This document shows, piece by piece, positions 58,540-64,000 of a stretch of 64,000 bases of DNA; within the stretch, counting starts at the first letter, position 1, and each line of letters begins with the position of its first letter. The stretch comes from Nocardioides alkalitolerans DSM 16699 (GTDB lineage Bacteria > Actinomycetota > Actinomycetes > Propionibacteriales > Nocardioidaceae): contig NZ_KE384533.1 in assembly GCF_000426525.1 (NCBI RefSeq), positions 970,562 to 1,034,561 of the forward strand. Direction: 5' to 3'. The notes beneath the pieces are model-generated. The model saw only the letters and a program-made list of their open reading frames with translations. It did not search any database and was not told the DNA's origin. Both the position numbers and the translations under genes were made by a program.

Positions 58540-59730
58540 ATGACCACCACCGTGATCCCGACCGAGGTCGCCATCGTCGGCGCCGGCCCGTCGGGCCTCC
58601 TGCTCGCCCACCTGCTCGCCGCGCGCGGCGTCGCCTCCGTCGTCGTCGAGGCGCGGTCCGAGGAGTACGTCGGGTCCCGCATCCGCGCCGGCATCCTCGA
58701 GCACTCCACCGTCGACCTGCTCCGCCGGGCCGGCCTCGGCGACCGGATCGCGGAGGTCGGCGACGAGCACCGGGGCATCTACCTGCAGTGGCCCGGCGAG
58801 CGCCACCACATCGACTTCCAGGAGCACGTCGGACGCTCGGTGTGGGTCTACGGGCAGACCGAGGTGCAGAAGGACCTGGTCGCCGCCGCGCACGCCCGCG
58901 GCCAGGAGATCCACTACGAGGCCGCCGACGTGGCCGTCCACGACGTGACGAGCGACCGGCCGGCGGTGACCTTCACGGGGGCGGACGGCACGTCGTACCG
59001 GCTCGAGGCCCGCGTGCTCGTCGGCTGCGACGGGTCGTTCGGGCCCTCGCGCGCCGCCGTGCCCGACGACGTGCGCCAGACCTGGGAGCGGGTCTACCCC
59101 TACTCGTGGCTCGGGGTGCTCGCCGACGTGGCGCCCTCGACCGACGAGCTCATCTACGCCTGGCACCCGGACGGCTTCGCGATGCACTCGATGCGCTCGG
59201 CGAGCGTCTCGCGCCTCTACCTGCAGGTGCCGAACGGCACCGACGTCGACACGTGGTCCGACGACCGCATCTGGGACGCGCTGGCCACGCGGCTCGGCCA
59301 CGGCGAGAACGGCTGGAGCCTCGAGCCGGGCCCGATCACCGAGAAGTCGGTGCTGCCGATGCGGTCGTTCGTGCAGACCCCGATGCGCCACGGCAACCTC
59401 TTCCTCGCCGGCGACGCCGCCCACATCGTGCCGCCGACCGGCGCCAAGGGGCTCAACCTGGCGGTCGCCGACGTCGGGGTGCTCGCGCCGGCGCTGGCCG
59501 AGCTCGTCCGGGGCGGTGACAGCCGGCTCGCCGACGCCTACTCCGACACGGCGCTGCGCCGGGTCTGGCGCTGCACGCACTTCTCGTGGTGGATGACGAC
59601 GATGCTCCACACCGCCGGCGACCCGTTCGACGCCCAGCTGCAGCTCAGCCAGCTGCGGTGGGTGGCCTCGAGCGCCGCCGGTGCGGCCGGGCTGGCGGAG
59701 AACTACGCCGGGCTCGACATCGGGTCCTGA
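58540..59730 (+). CDS. pobA: 4-hydroxybenzoate 3-monooxygenase
   Basis: A 396-residue flavoprotein hydroxylase converting 4-hydroxybenzoate to protocatechuate. It has the FAD-binding AIVGAGPSGLLLAHLL (residues 11-26), RIRAGILEHSTVDLL, VGCDGSFGPSR (DG motif) and the second FAD motif LFLAGDAAHIVPPTGAKGLN. The length and motifs match PobA. It supplies protocatechuate to PcaHG. No strong ribosome-binding site is seen before the ATG. Two inverted repeats follow the stop. Confidence 0.95.
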   Translation: MTTTVIPTEVAIVGAGPSGLLLAHLLAARGVASVVVEARSEEYVGSRIRAGILEHSTVDLLRRAGLGDRIAEVGDEHRGIYLQWPGERHHIDFQEHVGRSVWVYGQTEVQKDLVAAAHARGQEIHYEAADVAVHDVTSDRPAVTFTGADGTSYRLEARVLVGCDGSFGPSRAAVPDDVRQTWERVYPYSWLGVLADVAPSTDELIYAWHPDGFAMHSMRSASVSRLYLQVPNGTDVDTWSDDRIWDALATRLGHGENGWSLEPGPITEKSVLPMRSFVQTPMRHGNLFLAGDAAHIVPPTGAKGLNLAVADVGVLAPALAELVRGGDSRLADAYSDTALRRVWRCTHFSWWMTTMLHTAGDPFDAQLQLSQLRWVASSAAGAAGLAENYAGLDIGS

Positions 59731-59763
59731 GGGGCGACGACCTCGTCGGGTCGGGGTCTCGTG

Positions 59764-59828
59764 GGGTAGTCCCTGACGAAGTGGTCGCGGATCGGCCGCC
59801 CGCACGACCACTTCGTCAGGGACTACCC
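59764..59828. repeat. Perfect 24-bp inverted repeat after pobA
   Basis: 59764-59787 (begins GGGTAGTCCCTGACGAAG) is exactly complementary to 59805-59828 around a 17-nt loop. It is followed by a second, separate hairpin. It lies in a convergent spacer, so it may act as a terminator, but the arms are unusually long and mixed in composition. Confidence 0.85.
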
Positions 59829-59859
59829 GACGGAGGGGGGTGCTCCTCCTCCCGTACGA

Positions 59860-59894
59860 CGAACGGCCCCCGCCGGGAGGGCGGGGGCCGTTCG
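59860..59894. terminator. GC-rich terminator hairpin before the repeat-rich membrane protein gene
   Basis: CGAACGGCCCCCGCC (59860-59874) pairs with GGCGGGGGCCGTTCG (59880-59894), 5-nt loop. Shared by two convergent genes. Confidence 0.75.
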
Positions 59895-59913
59895 GTGTCG
59901 CGTGCTCGTCAGC

Positions 59914-62004
59914 TCACGGCTGGGCGGGCGGGTCCTGCGGACGCGAGAACTGCGTCGTGTCGTTGGTCGGGTTGCTCGGCGTGCCACCCGGAGTGCTGGG
60001 CGGACGGACGACCGTCTGCTCGCCCTCGGGCTGGCCGAACGCACCGGGCTGGCCGTACGCGCCGGGGCCGGGCTGGCCCGGCTGACCCTGCTGCGGGTAC
60101 TGCTGGCCGTAGTCCGGCTGGCCCTGGGGAGCGCCGTACGGACCCGGCTGGCCCTGCGGCGGACCCTGCGGGGCGCCGTACTGCTGGCCCGGCTGGGCGC
60201 CGTAGCCCGGCTGGCCCTGGGGGGCGCCGTACTGCTGGCCCGGCTGACCGCCGTACCCGGGCTGGCCCTGGGGCGCGCCGTACTGCTGACCGGGCTGGCC
60301 CTGCGGGGCGCCGTAGCCCGGCTGGCCCTGGGGCGCGCCGTACTGGCCCTGCTGGCCGTACTGGCCCTGGTGACCCTGCTGGCCGTGGCCGCCCTGGCCG
60401 AGGCCTGCGGGGACGACCGAGCCGAGGATGCTGCGGATCGACGGCGGGACCGTGAGGGCGTAGAGCGCCAGCAGGGGGAGGCCGAACCAGGCGGCGGTCT
60501 GGTAGGCGGTCCAGCCGCCCGGGGCGCCACCGGCGGAGAAGGTGCCCCCGCCGAAGCCGTCGGCGTTGCCGATGATGATGAGGAACGCGATGCCCACGGC
60601 GATCACGCCGCCGATGAGCCCGAGCACCAGCAGACGGCCCTTGCGGGGGTCGGCCAGCATCGTGGTCGGCGCGAACGCGAGGCCCGCGGCGACGAGGCCG
60701 AGCACCAGGGCGATGATCGAGCCGGCGCCGAAGCCGTCCGCCTCGATGAGGCCGAGCAGCGTGCCGACGACGGTGATCGCGATGACGGTGCCGGTCACGT
60801 AGAGCGCCAGCTTCGCGGTGTGCACCCAGGCCCAGAACGGCTCCTGCGGCTTGGTGGTGCGGATGACCGGACGCGACACGAGGGCCGCACCGAGCGCCGC
60901 GAACAGCAGGTAGCCCGAGCCCGGGATGTTCCACTTGTCGAAGATCGCGTAGAACGGGCCGTCGCCGCCGTCGCCGTCGGTCATGGCCGCGAAGAGGCCG
61001 ACGAACGCGAGGGTGGCCAGCACGAGGCGGGCCTCCTCGGAGCGCTTCAGCAGGCTGAGCAGCGGCCACACCACGCACACGAGCGGGATGGCGACCGAGA
61101 TCAGCACGGTCATGAGGAAGTACAGGAACGGGTCGAAGACGCCCGTGTCGTCGATGACGCCCTGGAGGATCCCCAGGACGAGCGTCAGCACGACGAGCAC
61201 CGCGGTGCCGATCGCGAGACCGGTCGTGATCTTCCACCACAGACCGTCGCTCGTCGGGTTCTCCGACTCCTCGCTCTTGCGCGGGGAGAGCGTCAGCACG
61301 ACCGCGGCGAGGGCGGCCGCGACACCGGCGCCGAGGAGGCCGCCGTCGGTGCCCTGGAAGATGTCGTTGACGAGCGCGGCGACCACGCTGATCGCGTACG
61401 GCGCGAGCAGCGCCGCCTTGGCGAGGAACGCCTGCTGCGGGGCGAGCGGCAGGATGCGGGCCTTCACCACGTAGGGCACCGCGACGGCGACGAGGCCGAC
61501 GAGCGCCGCGATCCAGACCCACCAGCGGTCGGCGCCGCGGTTGAAGCCGAAGTCACCGATGTCCCAGACCATCCACAGCGGTGCGAGGAGCAGCAGCACC
61601 GAGGCGCCGTCGCGCACGTAGTCGCTGATCGGGGTGCCCTGGAACGGGTTCACCTTCGGCTGGGCGGGGCGCTGGGGGGCGCCGTACCCGGGCTGCTGGC
61701 CGTAGCCCTGCTGGCCGTAGCCCTGCTGCGGGTAGCCGGGCTGGCCCTGCGGGGCGCCGTATTGGCCGGGCGGGCCCTGGGGGGCGCCGTACTGGCCGGG
61801 CTGACCCGGCTGACCCGGCTGGCCCTGGGGGGCGCCGTAGCCGGGCTGGGGCGCGCCGTACGGCGGCTGGCCCTGGGGGGCGCCGTAGCCGGGCTGCGGA
61901 GCTCCGCCGGGCGGGGGCTGGGTGGGGTAGCCGCCGGAGGGGGTCCCGCCCTGCTGCGGCGGTTGGCCACCCTGCTGGGGGTAGGGATCGGACGGGTTCG
62001 ACAT
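59914..62004 (-). CDS. Multi-pass membrane protein flanked by Gln/Pro/Gly/Tyr-rich repeat domains
   Basis: A 696-residue protein. Residues 1-118 are low-complexity with many YGAPQGQPG-type units. About 12 hydrophobic helices occupy roughly 132-540. Residues 548-680 are again YGAPQGQPG-type repeats, ending TNDTTQFSRPQDPPAQP. The core is not recognised as a known transporter; the tails are probably cytosolic if the helix count is even. The ATG at 62004 follows GAGGAGCT. It is divergent from the beta-propeller gene, whose own N-terminus is also Pro/Gln-rich. Confidence 0.85.
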   Translation of the reverse strand: MSNPSDPYPQQGGQPPQQGGTPSGGYPTQPPPGGAPQPGYGAPQGQPPYGAPQPGYGAPQGQPGQPGQPGQYGAPQGPPGQYGAPQGQPGYPQQGYGQQGYGQQPGYGAPQRPAQPKVNPFQGTPISDYVRDGASVLLLLAPLWMVWDIGDFGFNRGADRWWVWIAALVGLVAVAVPYVVKARILPLAPQQAFLAKAALLAPYAISVVAALVNDIFQGTDGGLLGAGVAAALAAVVLTLSPRKSEESENPTSDGLWWKITTGLAIGTAVLVVLTLVLGILQGVIDDTGVFDPFLYFLMTVLISVAIPLVCVVWPLLSLLKRSEEARLVLATLAFVGLFAAMTDGDGGDGPFYAIFDKWNIPGSGYLLFAALGAALVSRPVIRTTKPQEPFWAWVHTAKLALYVTGTVIAITVVGTLLGLIEADGFGAGSIIALVLGLVAAGLAFAPTTMLADPRKGRLLVLGLIGGVIAVGIAFLIIIGNADGFGGGTFSAGGAPGGWTAYQTAAWFGLPLLALYALTVPPSIRSILGSVVPAGLGQGGHGQQGHQGQYGQQGQYGAPQGQPGYGAPQGQPGQQYGAPQGQPGYGGQPGQQYGAPQGQPGYGAQPGQQYGAPQGPPQGQPGPYGAPQGQPDYGQQYPQQGQPGQPGPGAYGQPGAFGQPEGEQTVVRPPSTPGGTPSNPTNDTTQFSRPQDPPAQP
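60035..60385 (-). repeat. Degenerate tandem repeats encoding the C-terminal YGAPQGQPG tail
   Basis: Repeated blocks such as GGCTGGCCCTGGGGCGCGCC, roughly 27-36 bp apart, code for YGAPQGQPG-like units. Prone to slippage and to assembly error. Confidence 0.8.
61675..61990 (-). repeat. Degenerate tandem repeats encoding the N-terminal YGAPQGQPG tail
   Basis: Same coding repeat family as at 60035-60385, at the other end of the gene; GGGGCGCCGTA-type blocks recur. Confidence 0.8.
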
Positions 62005-62263
62005 CGAGAGCTCCTCGTAATACGACTCGGGTCAGCGCTGCCCTGGTTGCGGGCAACGTAGCACCAGGCGGACCCCCGCTCCCGAGTCGTGAGCGTGGCG
62101 TTCCGCCGGGCGCCGGGTGCTGCCGTGCAGGCCGGGCCGGAGCCACCCTGCCCCTCTCCCCGCGGTTCTACGCCTCTGGGCAGGTGTCGATCGCGCTCCG
62201 GGGTTCCGCGCTGCACCTGCGGGGTAGGAGGCGCGCCGCACCAGCGCCCGAGAGGACCTCCCC

Positions 62264-63538
62264 GTGACCGGACCCGACCTGCCCCCGCCGTACCCGCAGC
62301 AGCCGCAGCAGCCGCAGTCCAGAGGGGTGCCGGCCTGGCAGTCGCAGGTGCCGCCCGCCCCGCAACGGCGACGCGGGCGCCTGGTGCTCGTCGCGGTCGT
62401 GGTGCTGCTGGGCCTGGTCGGCGGCGGGATCCTGGCGTGGACCCAGCTGCGCGGGGACGAGGGCGGCGTCGTCTACGCGGGGGGATCCGAGCTGCGGGCG
62501 CCCGGGGCCGTCGGCAGCGATCCCGAACGTGCCTGGGAGGCGGAGGTCTCCGGGCAGCCCTACGTGCTCGACAGCGGCGACGGTCGGGTCGTGCTGCTCG
62601 AGGAGGAGGCGGTCGTGGCGCTCTCGCTCGAGGACGGCTCGGAGGAGTGGGAGACCGAGCTGGGCGAGGTGGGCATCGGACCCCGCTTCCTCGTCGCTCC
62701 CGGCGAGGGCTTCGCGATCCCGGACCGCGACCTGCAGCGGACGCGGTGGATCTCGTTCGACGACGGCGCGGTCGCCTGGGAGGTGGACGGCCGGGTGGTC
62801 GCCGTGGACGGGGGGACGGCGGTCGTGCGTCCGGAGGGGAGCGACGAGCTGGAGGTCGTCGACGCGCTGACGGGGGAGGAGCGCTGGGCGTTCCCGCAGG
62901 AGCAGTCGTACGGCGTGGCGATCGCCGGCGACGTGCTCGTGACCGCCGACGTCGACGGGGTGACCGTGCGCGGGTACGACGTCGAGGACGGCGCCGAGCT
63001 GTGGACGACCGAGCTCGACGACGTGGGCCGCGTGGTGGCGGCCGACGGGGTCGCGGCCGTGGTCGGTGGGGACGGCGTCACGGCGCTGCGCACCTCCGAC
63101 GGCGACGAGGTCTGGCAGAGCGACGCGGTCGACGTGACCCGGGTGGCGCCCGACCGCCTCGCGGTGCTGGACGACCGGGGCACCCTCACGCTGGTGGACC
63201 CGGAGGGGGAGATGGCGTCGGTCGAGCTGGAGACGACGACCCCGGCCATCGGCGCGGTGTCGGGCGGGGAGGTCGATGGTGAGTGGCTGGTCTCCGCCGT
63301 CGGCGGCCAGGGCCAGGTGCTGCTCGACGAGGACCTGGACGAGGTGGCCGACGCCTTCGCCGGGTTCGCGGGCGGCGGCTACTACACCCGCGACCGGGAG
63401 GACCTGTCGTTCCACGAGGGCATCGGGGACGACCCGGCGTGGACGGCGGCGGTGCCGGGGGCCCGCTTCCTCGTGGACGGCGGCATCCTCACGTTCGACG
63501 AGGACGGCGACGACGACGTCCTGGTCCTCTACCGCTGA
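62264..63538 (+). CDS. Membrane-anchored PQQ-like beta-propeller protein
   Basis: A 424-residue protein: a Pro/Gln-rich cytosolic start (PPPYPQQPQQPQ), one membrane helix (about residues 39-59), and an extracytoplasmic propeller built of repeats of the type VVALSLEDGSEEWETEL, VVDALTGEERWAFP, GYDVEDGAELWTTEL and ALRTSDGDEVWQSD. These are PQQ-like (Kelch/WD-like) blades; enzyme activity is unlikely, so a binding or scaffold role is inferred. It is very acidic. The start is a GTG at 62264. Confidence 0.84.
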   Translation: MTGPDLPPPYPQQPQQPQSRGVPAWQSQVPPAPQRRRGRLVLVAVVVLLGLVGGGILAWTQLRGDEGGVVYAGGSELRAPGAVGSDPERAWEAEVSGQPYVLDSGDGRVVLLEEEAVVALSLEDGSEEWETELGEVGIGPRFLVAPGEGFAIPDRDLQRTRWISFDDGAVAWEVDGRVVAVDGGTAVVRPEGSDELEVVDALTGEERWAFPQEQSYGVAIAGDVLVTADVDGVTVRGYDVEDGAELWTTELDDVGRVVAADGVAAVVGGDGVTALRTSDGDEVWQSDAVDVTRVAPDRLAVLDDRGTLTLVDPEGEMASVELETTTPAIGAVSGGEVDGEWLVSAVGGQGQVLLDEDLDEVADAFAGFAGGGYYTRDREDLSFHEGIGDDPAWTAAVPGARFLVDGGILTFDEDGDDDVLVLYR

Positions 63539-63622
63539 CGACGCCCCGTCACGCGCCGACCTCGTCCGGACCGCTGCCGCCCACGCCCGGACCGCGCCGC
63601 ACCGGCACGGCGCCGCCGGGCT

Positions 63623-63628
63623 TACGAT
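63623..63628 (+). promoter_or_regulatory. -10 (TACGAT) of purL, leaderless spacing
   Basis: TACGAT ends seven bases before the purL GTG, so purL has its own promoter. Confidence 0.6.
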
Positions 63629-63635
63629 TTCAGCC

Positions 63636-64000
63636 GTGACGGACCCCGCAGCCCCCGCCGTACCCCCCGCGAGCACCACCGCGGCCGCCCCCGAGGCCAC
63701 GTCGGCGCACCCCGCCGTGAACCTCGACACCGTGGTCCGCGCCGCGGGCGACCCGGACCGGGAGCAGCCCTGGGCCGACCTCGGGCTGAAGACGGACGAG
63801 TACGACCGCATCCGCGAGATCCTCGGCCGCCGGCCCACGTCGAGCGAGCTGGCGATGTACTCCGTCATGTGGAGCGAGCACTGCTCCTACAAGTCGTCGA
63901 AGGTGCACCTCAAGCAGTTCTCCGAGATCCCGCAGGAGACCCGCGCCGGCAAGATGCTCGCCGGCATCGGCGAGAACGCGGGCGTCATCGACATCGGCCA
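63636..64000 (+). CDS. purL: Phosphoribosylformylglycinamidine synthase subunit PurL (N-terminal part)
   Basis: The first 121 codons of the large subunit of FGAM synthase; the rest lies beyond the window. An Ala/Pro-rich extension of about 27 residues precedes PWADLGLKTDEYDRIREILGRRPTSSELAMYSVMWSEHCSYKSSK, the strongly conserved PurL start. The catalytic His lies in WSEHCSYKSSK. It works with PurS and PurQ, encoded 22.8 kb upstream. GTG start. Confidence 0.95.
   Translation, partial: MTDPAAPAVPPASTTAAAPEATSAHPAVNLDTVVRAAGDPDREQPWADLGLKTDEYDRIREILGRRPTSSELAMYSVMWSEHCSYKSSKVHLKQFSEIPQETRAGKMLAGIGENAGVIDIG

Noticed and set aside
57604..59811. N-terminal extension of PcaH by over 700 codons
   Set aside because: The true start is ATG 57603 with the expected length; the extension is antisense to the IclR gene and pobA.

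Overview
The window is very GC-rich DNA with actinobacterial gene families: a type VII secretion (ESX) locus, class I lysyl-tRNA synthetase, MhuD-type heme oxygenase, the families DUF3151, DUF5063 and DUF3817, and the ffs-dnaX-ybaB-recR-ask-asd order. GTG and TTG starts are common. Many genes have a NANNNT -10 element 6-8 nt before the start codon, as expected for leaderless actinobacterial mRNAs. A Nocardioides-like member of the Propionibacteriales is the best guess, from memory of similar genomes and not from a search.

Layout. 1-10.2 kb: an ESX locus with eccC (minus strand, cut by the left edge) divergent from an eccD-like gene, two WXG100 genes, a second eccD, eccB and the mycosin protease mycP. 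No eccE is seen. 10.2-17.1 kb: tRNA-Ser(GGA), SRP RNA, dnaX, a YbaB-family gene, recR, a DUF5063 gene, aspartokinase and asd. 17.1-25.4 kb: DUF3151, class I lysS, an HTH regulator, a VOC protein, a lipid-kinase-like gene, purA, and an ArsR/MFS divergon. 25.4-41.5 kb: two tandem lipoproteins, purD, a secreted CAP protein, purB, a small secreted Cys-rich protein, mhuD, an ABM-domain membrane protein, purC, an SRPBCC protein, an acyl-CoA ligase, a YflT-like membrane protein, an OafA/SGNH acyltransferase, purS, purQ and a DUF3817 gene.

41.6-59.7 kb is an aromatic-acid catabolic island. PobA turns 4-hydroxybenzoate into protocatechuate, and a QsuB-type dehydroshikimate dehydratase makes protocatechuate from the shikimate/quinate side. 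PcaHG, PcaB and the fused PcaL then carry it to 3-oxoadipate, and PcaIJ and PcaF carry it to succinyl-CoA and acetyl-CoA. Two MFS carriers (AAHS and MHS types) and regulators of the IclR (two), LacI and WYL families are interspersed. Shared palindromes in front of pcaH, pobA and the AAHS carrier outline an IclR regulon. 59.9-64 kb: a membrane protein flanked by Gln/Pro/Gly/Tyr-rich repeats, a membrane-anchored beta-propeller, and the start of purL.

Seven purine genes (purA, D, B, C, S, Q, L) lie on the plus strand across 41 kb, with purL separated from purSQ by the catabolic island. The most unusual signals are a dispersed intergenic repeat with an exact 32-bp period at three loci, the pair of EccD-like proteins in one ESX locus, and the consistent leaderless-promoter spacing.
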